From: DSUN01 sp035527715
GTDB taxonomy: Bacteria; Planctomycetota; PUPC01; DSUN01
NCBI GenBank assembly: GCA_035527715.1
Contig: DATKZY010000225.1
Span: 1-30,450 of the forward strand
Direction: 5' to 3'
Length of the DNA: 30,450 nucleotides
Position numbers and translations under genes: made by a program. Shown here piece by piece: positions 24,472 to 30,450 of this stretch (position 1 is its first letter; the number at the start of each line of letters is the position of its first letter). The notes under the pieces were generated by a model. That model made no database searches. It saw nothing but the letters and a program-made list of their open reading frames with translations, and was not told the origin of the DNA.

Positions 24472-24619
24472 GGTGAGCGCCTAGCCGCGTGAGGTTCGAC
24501 CCACTCGCAGCTAGCCGCAACTGTCGAAGCTGACAGCAGTTATAGCTCGCGAAGCCCTCCCATGCGTCTCCCTGCCGCCCTAGGCGCTCACCTGCGCGCC
24601 ATAGGGGGTGAGCGCCTAG
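24472..24619. repeat. Three copies of GGTGAGCGCCTAG in alternating orientation
   Basis: The 13-mer occurs at 24472-24484 (plus), 24580-24592 (reverse complement) and 24607-24619 (plus). The first and second can form a large stem-loop; the second and third form a tight one with a 14-base loop. It lies in the 389-base gap 24329-24717, which has no gene. The remaining part (24620-24717) is GGGAGGGG-rich with a CCCTCTCGGAGGG hairpin. Confidence 0.7.
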
Positions 24620-24717
24620 CAGGGGGAGGGGCGCGGCTTGGCACGGGGCGGCCAAGGGGCGTCTGCTCCCCGCCCTCTCGGAGGGAGGGGACAGGGAGAG
24701 GGATGCGGCGGACGGCC

Positions 24718-27648
24718 CTATCGGCTACGTCGCCGGCGCCGCAGGAGGGCCAGGCCCCCGAGGGCGAGGAGGGTGAGGGTTGCAGGCTCTGGAATGTCGG
24801 CAGCAAGGTCCCGCACGGCAACGATCAAGCCCGTGTCGTAGAGCGCCGACCAGTCCCACTCGTAGCCTGGCGGCAGCACAACCGAGGTGAACGTCCCTGA
24901 GCGCCGCGCCGGGTCGAAGTCGAGGACGTCGAAGAAGCTGTCGGGCGGCGGCCGGTAGCCGTCAATCAGCCGCACCTCGAACGTGCCGTCGAGCATCAGG
25001 CTGCCGCCAACGACAACCACGTCGTAGTCGTCGCCTGCCGTCGGGCCGCCGATTTCCATAACCAGGTGGGCGAGCGGCCCGTAGGCCAAGCTGCCCTCGA
25101 AGGTCACCAGGCCCGGGCTGTCGCCCGGCTCGTGGTCGGCGTTGAAGACCGTCGTGCCCGGCCCCCAGAAGCTGCCCCCGCCCTTCACCAGGTCGTTGAA
25201 TGTCACGGTCCCCAGCACCGTGACCCTGGAGCCGGTGGGCGTGTAGACGGGGCCAGTGACCGTGGTGCCCATGAACATCGCATCGCCCGTGTTCGTGAGG
25301 CCGCTGCCGAAATTCACGCTCGGGGTGAGCACGAGCGTGGTCCCGGCGTTGCTCATTGACCCCGCGCTGAGCCCGGCGCCCGGCCCGACGGTCAACGTGG
25401 AGCCAAGGGGCACGGTCATCTGACCCGTCACGTTCAGCGCCTGGGAAGCGTTGAGCGTGAGGACCGAGCCCAGTGGCTCGCCGGGACCGAGGGCGAGGCC
25501 GCCCGCGCCCGTGACGTTCAGCGTGCCGCCGAGCCAACTCAATGACCCCGCGCTCGTGATCGAGCCGACGCTGAGTGTGCCGCCGGTGAACACCACCGTG
25601 CCCGCGGCGCCGATGTCCAGGTCGCTCGCGGTGGCATCGCCACCCTGCAACTCCAGGCGGCCCGTGCCGTCGCCGCCCACGAGTAGCGTGCCGCCCACGC
25701 CGAGCGTGCCGCCCTGCATCGTATACGTCCCATCGCCGCCGGCGCCATAGCCGAGGACGAGGTCCTGGGTCACATCGTGTGTGCCGCCGGTCTGGAGGAA
25801 CACGCCCGTGCCTGCGTGGCCGACCCGCACCCCTTGCGCAGAAAGCGCCCCGGCGCCGCCCAGCTCATACGTGCCGCTGGAACCGGCCTGCCGTCCCAGC
25901 GTGAGGTTCGCGCCGACGGTGTGGACCCCGCCGGTCTGGACGAATCGCCCCGTGCCATACCGGCCGGCCATCATCCCGCCGACTACGGTCAACTGCACGG
26001 TCGCATCGCCGCTCAGCTCGTAGGCGCCGTCCCCGCTGGCCCCGTCGCCAACGTAGAGCGCCTGCTGCACGGTGGTGGTGCCGCCCGACTGCGCGGCGCT
26101 TCCCCCGCCGGTGTCGCCGACCACCAGCCAGCCGGCGCCCAGCGTGCTGCCCGTGATCCCGAGGGCGCCCCCGGCGTCGAGGGCCAACTTGTTGGCGCCG
26201 AGATTCACGTCCCCGCCGCCGATGGTGAGCGTCCCGTCGTAGGTCCAGTCCTGGCCCACGTTCAGGACGCCCAGCGCTCCAACGTTGATGGCCGGGGCGG
26301 ACAGGGTGCTGCCGGGCAGCAGTTCAAGCGTCCCGGCTCCTCCCCCGCCGCCGACGGTGACCGACGCGGCCTGGGCAGCGCCGGCCAGTTGCGCCGTGCC
26401 GCCATTGGCAATGTAAATGTGATCCCACCCAAAGGGCCCGATGACGCTGTCCCAATTGGTGTCGTCGGCCCAGTCACCGGCACCACTGGCCGCGGGGCGG
26501 GTCCAGGTGGTTGTGTCGGTCACCTCGAAGATGTCCACGACCTGGTCATCGTACCCGCCGCCGGCGAAGATGGCCTGGTTCCCGACACTGGTCGCCATAA
26601 GGTTGTACCGCGCTACCGAGAGCTGGGCCGTGTACCAGGTGTCCGACGGCACGTGATAGATGTCCACCACGCGGCTGCTCGATGACTCGCCCGATATATC
26701 GACAGTATAGCCGCCGGCGAAGAAGGCGAGATCGCCCACGCTTGTTGCCGCGAGCTGGCTGCGGGCCTTCGAAAGGGACGCGGTCCTCCAAGTGCGCGTC
26801 GCCGCATCGTAGATATCCACGGTCGCGGTAACGGCCAGCGGTATGCCCGTGCTGACCGTGCCGCCGCCAAAGAGGGCCGTGCCCCCGGCAGTGGTCGCTG
26901 CCAGATTCGAGCGCGCCTCTGAGAGGGTTGCCGTGGACCAGACGCCCCCCTCGTAGATGTCCACGACCTGCGAGATGCCGCTGCCTCCTGTGCCTCCTGC
27001 AAAGAGGGCCTGGTTGCCCACCGACGTCGCCGCGAGGCTTCGGCGAGCCGCGGAGAGGCTGGCGGTGGACCAGGAGTCGAGAGTAGAGTCGTAGATGTCC
27101 ACGCGGGCACTTCGACCGGTACTTAGGGTCCCTCCCGCGAAGAGGGCCTTGTCGCCCACCGACGTCGCCGCCAGACGATAGCGCGCCTCCGAGAGGGACG
27201 CCGTGGACCACGCGCCGCCCTCGTAGATGTCCACAACGTTCGACGTTACACCAGGAACGAGACTGAGCATCCCCCCTGCGAACAGGGCCTTCGTCCCCAC
27301 CGTCGTAGCGGCCAGCCCAAACCGCCCCTGGGAGAGGGAGGCGGTGGACCACGTGTTCGTGGCTCCGTCGTAGATATCCACGCCGGACAGGCCGTCGCCC
27401 GTCCCAACCCCGCCGGCGAAAAGGGCCTCCGTGCCGACGCTGGTGGCCGCGCCCATCTGGCGGGCCTCCGAGAGCTGGTTCGGGAGAGAGGTCAGAATGA
27501 TCCCTCCCCTGGCACTGTTCGCCAAGAGAAGAGCCAAGCCAACGGACATGCACTTGAGAAGCCATGTCCCCAAAGGACGAGTACAGGCCGCGCGCCCCAT
27601 CGCCCCGTACGGACACTCGGGTCGAGGCCCTCGGATGGACTCTTGCAT
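24718..27648 (-). CDS. Large PEP-CTERM protein with seven Kelch repeats and a beta-repeat region
   Basis: The 976-residue product has a long signal sequence (about 1-48, hydrophobic LLKCMSVGLALLLANSARG). Seven Kelch-type repeats of 44-52 residues follow (about 52-385), each with AR-x-x-LAATSVG, ALFAGG, VDIY, and TWSTASLS, enough for one seven-bladed propeller. A Gly-rich right-handed beta-repeat region (about 390-800) has repeated GTG-x-F-x-QTGG-x-H-x-V and LGYGAGGDGTYTMQGG units, like autotransporter-associated strand repeats. A C-terminal beta domain leads to the sorting signal DIPEPATLTLLALGGLALL plus RRRRRSR. It is exported and exosortase-dependent. AGGAGG lies 7 bases before ATG 27648. 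It is a single-gene transcript. Confidence 0.88.
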   Translation of the reverse strand: MQESIRGPRPECPYGAMGRAACTRPLGTWLLKCMSVGLALLLANSARGGIILTSLPNQLSEARQMGAATSVGTEALFAGGVGTGDGLSGVDIYDGATNTWSTASLSQGRFGLAATTVGTKALFAGGMLSLVPGVTSNVVDIYEGGAWSTASLSEARYRLAATSVGDKALFAGGTLSTGRSARVDIYDSTLDSWSTASLSAARRSLAATSVGNQALFAGGTGGSGISQVVDIYEGGVWSTATLSEARSNLAATTAGGTALFGGGTVSTGIPLAVTATVDIYDAATRTWRTASLSKARSQLAATSVGDLAFFAGGYTVDISGESSSSRVVDIYHVPSDTWYTAQLSVARYNLMATSVGNQAIFAGGGYDDQVVDIFEVTDTTTWTRPAASGAGDWADDTNWDSVIGPFGWDHIYIANGGTAQLAGAAQAASVTVGGGGGAGTLELLPGSTLSAPAINVGALGVLNVGQDWTYDGTLTIGGGDVNLGANKLALDAGGALGITGSTLGAGWLVVGDTGGGSAAQSGGTTTVQQALYVGDGASGDGAYELSGDATVQLTVVGGMMAGRYGTGRFVQTGGVHTVGANLTLGRQAGSSGTYELGGAGALSAQGVRVGHAGTGVFLQTGGTHDVTQDLVLGYGAGGDGTYTMQGGTLGVGGTLLVGGDGTGRLELQGGDATASDLDIGAAGTVVFTGGTLSVGSITSAGSLSWLGGTLNVTGAGGLALGPGEPLGSVLTLNASQALNVTGQMTVPLGSTLTVGPGAGLSAGSMSNAGTTLVLTPSVNFGSGLTNTGDAMFMGTTVTGPVYTPTGSRVTVLGTVTFNDLVKGGGSFWGPGTTVFNADHEPGDSPGLVTFEGSLAYGPLAHLVMEIGGPTAGDDYDVVVVGGSLMLDGTFEVRLIDGYRPPPDSFFDVLDFDPARRSGTFTSVVLPPGYEWDWSALYDTGLIVAVRDLAADIPEPATLTLLALGGLALLRRRRRSR

Positions 27649-27736
27649 TGGGAATCCTCCTGAACGACTGGCGGCGAATTCGCCGGCGCGTCGAGCGCGC
27701 TCCTTCGGCGTCTCTTACCCCTCCAGACAACGAGGC

Positions 27737-27765
27737 AGTATAGCCGCTATAGCTAGCTCTGTCAA
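27737..27765 (-). promoter_or_regulatory. Sigma-70 promoter of the Kelch PEP-CTERM gene
   Basis: On the minus strand TTGACA (27760-27765), a 17-bp spacer and TATACT (27737-27742) give a near-consensus promoter with a leader of about 80 bases. The spacer contains an AGCTAGCT palindrome. Confidence 0.82.
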
Positions 27766-27816
27766 CAAAAAACTTGGGCTAACCCGCATTTCTCACCAGG
27801 CCCCCTGTTCAGTCAT

Positions 27817-27960
27817 TGTCATCCTGAGCGGAGAGTAGCGCAGCGAAGGATCTTTCGAGGGAACCACCGACGTCACCAAGCGGATTCCTGGCATCAGTGT
27901 GTCGCCCTGAGAGGTCCTTCGACTTCGGCCGCTCAGACGCGGCCTTCGCTCAGGATGACA
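27817..27960. repeat. GTCATCCTGAGCG palindromic element
   Basis: The terminal arms TGTCATCCTGAGCG (27817-27830) and CGCTCAGGATGACA (27947-27960) are perfect reverse complements. Inside each arm a GCGAAGGATCTTTCGA / GGTCCTTCGAC-type segment also pairs. It is of the widely seen bacterial type TCATCCTGAGCG-AGCGAAGGATC. The gap 27649-28060 holds the Kelch promoter, this element and about 100 bases with nothing recognisable. Confidence 0.8.
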
Positions 27961-28060
27961 AGGGATGCGACGCTCGCCGGTGGCCGTGGCGAGAAATGCG
28001 GGCCATCGGCGGAGAAAGGCGGCGGCTCGTGAACGCGGGCGCTTTGGGGCGTGCAAGTGG

Positions 28061-28864
28061 TTACTGGCAGAGGAACTCGAACCGCGCGTCGGTCAGGCGC
28101 GCGTGGGCGTGGGCGGGCGACTCGGGGCCCTCGCCGCGTGCGGCCAGGATGCGGCGGCCCATGTCGTGGTAGGCAAACCGGGCGCGCTCGAAGTGCAGCC
28201 GCTGGGCGCGCTCCACGTCGCCGGCCTCGATGGCCGCGACGAACTCCCCCAGCGGACGCTTGACGTAGGCCTCGTCCAGGTGCTCGACCATGTCCCGGCG
28301 GCTCAGCACCTGCCAGGCCTCCCGGGCGAGCATCACGTGCAGGAGGTCGGCCCGACGGAACATCTCCACCTGCACGTCCATCCGCGCGACGCGGAGCACC
28401 TGCTGGAAGACGGCGAGCATGCCCAGCGTCATCCCGCTGACCATGTCGTCCCAGGCCTCGGGGGTGGCGGCCCCCCAGTCCTGGGACACCGCCTGGGTGG
28501 CCTTCTCCTCGAACTGCCGCGCGGCCGCCTTCAACTCGGCCAGAGCCCCTGGCTCGGGGTCCGCGGCGGCACGGGCGATGGCGTAGGCATAGGCCATCAG
28601 TCGGAAGTCAGCAAGCCGAGCCACGGCCCCCGGCTCGAGCCGCTGCGCAAACGTGCCGTAGTGAGGGATCTTCACGAGCACGCCGAACGCGATCAGGTGG
28701 GCGAGGGCCTCGCGCACGGGAATGATGCTCATCTTCAGCTCCCGTGCAAGCGCTCTCTCCGACACCCTCGCCCCCGGCGCGATCTTGCCCGCGAAGAGCT
28801 TCGCGCACACGTGGTCGAGCGCGACCTTCGTCTGACCGGCGTAGCTGTCCAGCGGAGTCGTCAT
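28061..28864 (-). CDS. GntR-family transcriptional regulator
   Basis: The 267-residue product has a winged helix at the N-terminus (about 8-75). The recognition-helix region ISERALARELKMSIIPVREALAHL appears as VSERALARELKMSIIPVREAL, and the wing as LVKIPHYGTFAQRL. An all-helical C-terminal domain (about 80-250) is compatible with the FCD/FadR effector domain. These regulators bind operators upstream of catabolic genes and release on binding a small acid. ATG 28864 is chosen; the ribosome binding site (GAGG about 10 bases upstream) is weak. It is divergent from the gene at 29101, so autoregulation from the shared 236-base region is likely. Confidence 0.85.
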   Translation of the reverse strand: MTTPLDSYAGQTKVALDHVCAKLFAGKIAPGARVSERALARELKMSIIPVREALAHLIAFGVLVKIPHYGTFAQRLEPGAVARLADFRLMAYAYAIARAAADPEPGALAELKAAARQFEEKATQAVSQDWGAATPEAWDDMVSGMTLGMLAVFQQVLRVARMDVQVEMFRRADLLHVMLAREAWQVLSRRDMVEHLDEAYVKRPLGEFVAAIEAGDVERAQRLHFERARFAYHDMGRRILAARGEGPESPAHAHARLTDARFEFLCQ

Positions 28865-28967
28865 TGTGGCCCAGGCCTCATGCGTCCCAGAGAGCGCAGA
28901 GGCCGCACCGCCCCGTGCCGCTCGAAAGAACCACGCGAACTGAGGGCCATAGCCCCCAGATGGCTGT

Positions 28968-28996
28968 ATTGTACCCGGTCCGTGGGGGTGGATCAA
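28968..28996 (-). promoter_or_regulatory. Sigma-70 promoter of the GntR-family regulator gene
   Basis: On the minus strand TTGATC (28991-28996), a 17-bp spacer and TACAAT (28968-28973) match the consensus well. The leader is about 98 bases. Confidence 0.68.
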
Positions 28997-29030
28997 GCCC
29001 CTTCGCCGCGGGCAGACGGCCCGCTGCGTC

Positions 29031-29059
29031 TTTCGCGGCGGCTCACTTGATGCTATAAT
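29031..29059 (+). promoter_or_regulatory. Promoter of the FlgT-C-like gene
   Basis: A perfect -10 TATAAT (29054-29059) stands 42 bases before ATG 29101. The -35 position 17 bp upstream reads TTTCGC (29031-29036), which is weak, so the promoter may need an activator. Confidence 0.6.
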
Positions 29060-29100
29060 GTGGGCGCACGCATCACTCACGCAGGACAGGAGACCTAGAG

Positions 29101-29541
29101 ATGGCCGGACCCGTGGAAGGCAAGGTGGCGAAGATTCTCGACGAGCAGACGCTGATCCTCAATGTGGGCAGCGCCCAGGGCGTCGTTCAGGGCATGGTGT
29201 TCAGCATCTTCGCGCCCGTCGAAGAGGTGAAGGACCCCGACACAGGGAAGTCGCTCGGCCAGTGGGAGGCGGTGAAGGGCTACGTGCAGGCTGCCCATCC
29301 GCAGGAGCGCCTCACCGTGTGCCTGGCCTACGCGCCCATTCGGCCAGCGACGACCGACCCCAAAGAGCGTGGCACCCACACGCTGAGCGCCGAACTGGTC
29401 GAGGTGTCCATGCTCCGCGGCGGCTCCGTGAAGACGAAGCTGAACGTGGACAGGTCGCAGCTCTCGGGCCTGCCCGAGGTCGGCCCCATCCGCGTGGGCG
29501 ACAGCGCCCGGTCGGTGGAGGCGGCGACGCTGAAGACATGA
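29101..29541 (+). CDS. Small protein with FlgT-C-like beta domain
   Basis: The 146-residue product has no signal peptide. Its N-terminal half follows the pattern EGKVAKILDEQTLILNVGSAQGVVQGMVFSIF, which matches the FlgT C-terminal/flagellar-assembly-like beta domain and the end of the coiled-coil protein at 12799. The second half (LVEVSMLRGGSVKTKLNVD, then GPIRVGDSARSVE) may be a second small beta unit. AGGAGACCTAGAG precedes the ATG. The function is not known. It is divergent from the GntR regulator and 90 bases upstream of ridA; the ACGCGTGA palindrome begins inside its stop codon. Confidence 0.75.
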   Translation: MAGPVEGKVAKILDEQTLILNVGSAQGVVQGMVFSIFAPVEEVKDPDTGKSLGQWEAVKGYVQAAHPQERLTVCLAYAPIRPATTDPKERGTHTLSAELVEVSMLRGGSVKTKLNVDRSQLSGLPEVGPIRVGDSARSVEAATLKT

Positions 29542-29607
29542 CGCGTGATGCGTGACGCGTGAGAGGAGAAGATCGGCGGATGTGGCTCTCCTCCTGGTCA
29601 CGCGTCA
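29539..29607. repeat. ACGCGTGA palindromic element, copy 2
   Basis: The left arm has TGACGCGTGATGCGTGACGC and a GAGAGGAGAAG stretch (29539-29571). The right arm has CTCTCCTCCTGGTCACGCGTCA (29586-29607). They form a hairpin with a loop of about 20 bases. The first TGA is the stop codon of the upstream gene. It is the same family as 9162-9239. Confidence 0.78.
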
Positions 29608-29630
29608 GGCGCGACTCAGGAGATGACCCA

Positions 29631-30020
29631 ATGCCCGGGAAGGTGATCCTCACCTCGAATGCCCCGGCCCCCGTCGGCCCCTATTCCCAGGCGATTCGCG
29701 CGGGGAACCTGGTGTTCGTGGCGGGGCAGATTCCCGTGGACCCCGCGACGAACACGATGCCGCAGAGCGTGGCCGACCAGACGCGAGTCGTCCTGCGGAA
29801 CGTCCAGGCCGTGCTCGAGGCGGCCGGAGCCTCGCTGGCCGACGTGGTGAAGACGACCGTGTACCTGAGGGACCTCGGCGAGTTCGTTGCGATGAACCAG
29901 GTCTACGCCGAGTTCTTCCAGGAAGCCCCGCCCGCGCGGGCGACCGTGGAGGTCTCCGGCCTGCCCAAGGGCGCCCGCGTGGAGATCGAGGCCATCGCGG
30001 CCGTGGGACACGGAGCGTGA
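29631..30020 (+). CDS. ridA: RidA/YjgF-family enamine/imine deaminase
   Basis: The 129-residue product is a full-length RidA. It has APAPVGPYSQAIRAGNLVFVAGQIPVDP at the N-terminus, the VLRNVQAVLEAAGASLADVVKTTVYL helix-strand, and the C-terminal signature PPARATVEVSGLPKGARVEIEAIA with the substrate-binding arginine (R in PPARAT). RidA hydrolyses reactive 2-aminoacrylate produced by PLP enzymes and so protects cytoplasmic enzymes. AGGAG lies 9 bases before ATG 29631. It follows the FlgT-C-like gene after a palindrome and probably shares its transcript. Confidence 0.96.
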   Translation: MPGKVILTSNAPAPVGPYSQAIRAGNLVFVAGQIPVDPATNTMPQSVADQTRVVLRNVQAVLEAAGASLADVVKTTVYLRDLGEFVAMNQVYAEFFQEAPPARATVEVSGLPKGARVEIEAIAAVGHGA

Positions 30021-30026
30021 TGCGTC

Positions 30027-30055
30027 TTGACGACGCGCGGGGTGTGCGCTAGACT
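30027..30055 (+). promoter_or_regulatory. Sigma-70 promoter of the Pro-rich exported-protein gene
   Basis: TTGACG (30027-30032), a 17-bp spacer and TAGACT (30050-30055) lie just after ridA. The leader starts near 30062. Confidence 0.7.
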
Positions 30056-30059
30056 TAAG

Positions 30060-30087
30060 GGGCACCCGACGTGCTCGGGCGCCCTTT
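30060..30087 (+). terminator. Hairpin at the start of the leader, possible ridA terminator or leader stabiliser
   Basis: GGGCACCCGA (30060-30069) pairs with TCGGGCGCCC (30075-30084) with one mismatch around a CGTGC loop, followed by TTT. It could end ridA transcription, but it also lies at the predicted 5' end of the next transcript, where it could protect the RNA. Confidence 0.5.
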
Positions 30088-30126
30088 GTGCATGTGCATA
30101 TTATCGCAAGACATGGGAGACACTCG

Positions 30127-30450
30127 GTGAGAAGAGCATTGTGCCTGGTCGCCTGGCTGGTTCCCCTGGCCATTTGCCTGTCCACGTGCATCCGGCCCCG
30201 GCCGATGCCCGAGGCCCTCGACCCCGCCGTGGTCGAGGCCGAAATCGTCAAAGCGAAGGGATTTGACCTGGCAAAGGCGGAGCCAGGCAAGGAGACCGTC
30301 GTCCCCGAGCCGCCGACGCCCAGGGAATCGCCCAAGGAGCCGGTGATCGCCATGGCCGAGCCGCCTAAAGAGCCGGCCGTGCCGAGGCCCGAGCCGCCGA
30401 AGGAACCCATCGCGCCCAGGCCCGAGGCCCCGAAGGAGCCGACGCCGCCC
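30127..30450 (+). CDS. Exported protein with Pro-rich PPKEP repeats, 3' end outside the window
   Basis: An open frame starts at GTG 30127 (GGGAGA 7 bases upstream) and runs off the window after 108 codons. The product begins MRRALCLVAWLVPLAICLST, a signal sequence; C21 after LST is a poor lipobox, so a lipoprotein is possible. The visible mature part has a short charged segment and then Pro/Glu/Lys-rich repeats (PPTPRESPKEP, PPKEPAVPRPE, PPKEPIAPRPE, APKEPTPP), probably an extended envelope spacer. The composition resembles the tail of the protein at 13789. No domain can be named until the rest is seen. Confidence 0.75.
   Translation, partial: MRRALCLVAWLVPLAICLSTCIRPRPMPEALDPAVVEAEIVKAKGFDLAKAEPGKETVVPEPPTPRESPKEPVIAMAEPPKEPAVPRPEPPKEPIAPRPEAPKEPTPP

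Overview
The window is a GC-rich bacterial chromosome segment with about 22 protein genes and an unusual load of intergenic repeats. It carries two PEP-CTERM proteins (C-terminal PEPAT, hydrophobic helix, Arg cluster), MreB and MreC, a uroporphyrinogen-decarboxylase-like protein beside a Gfo/Idh/MocA oxidoreductase, a DUF1566/EF-hand surface protein and a RNase HI-like protein. This mix is typical of environmental Planctomycetota and related PVC-group genomes. That placement is inference; no rRNA, tRNA or phylogenetic marker beyond Lon and MreB is present. Several promoters close to the sigma-70 consensus (TTGACA, 16-18 bp, TATAAT-like) can be read directly.

Layout. 1-2250: a partial hairpin repeat block, a small two-helix membrane protein, a DegT/DnrJ/EryC1 aminotransferase bracketed by ATGGGAC micro-repeats, and two palindromes. 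2142-5142: a proteostasis operon, small heat-shock protein then Lon, behind a clear promoter. 5276-6463: an RlmI-type rRNA methyltransferase. 6768-10107 (minus): metallopeptidase, Gfo/Idh/MocA oxidoreductase and URO-D-like protein. 10121-11301: an intact single-tyrosine (Y1/RAYT) transposase gene enclosed by two related multi-hairpin blocks. 11306-12331 (minus): a radical SAM/SPASM protein. 12717-18983: a cell-shape region with a coiled-coil membrane protein, an anchored Pro/Glu/Ala-repeat protein, mreB, two exported surface proteins, and then mreC on its own promoter. 18980-19957: a tandem GNAT-like protein overlapping mreC. 19958-20589: a gene-free stretch with two diverged copies of a structured element. 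20590-24328 (minus): a tight four-gene unit (2-hydroxyacyl-CoA dehydratase-like, flippase-like membrane protein, PHP hydrolase, RNase HI-like). 24718-27648 (minus): a large Kelch/beta-repeat PEP-CTERM protein. 28061-30450: a GntR-family regulator divergent from a small FlgT-C-like protein, then RidA, then a Pro-rich exported protein cut by the window edge.

How it works together. The hsp20-lon pair is a classical stress unit. The coiled-coil protein, the anchored repeat protein and MreB probably form one cell-envelope transcription unit. The PEP-CTERM proteins would need an exosortase that is not in this window. The most distinctive aspect is the non-coding DNA: at least nine separate repeat or palindrome families occupy nearly every long intergenic gap. 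Two deserve most attention: the transposase with its mirrored hairpin blocks, and the duplicated structured element at 20227-20289 and 20521-20584, whose outer stems show compensatory base changes.
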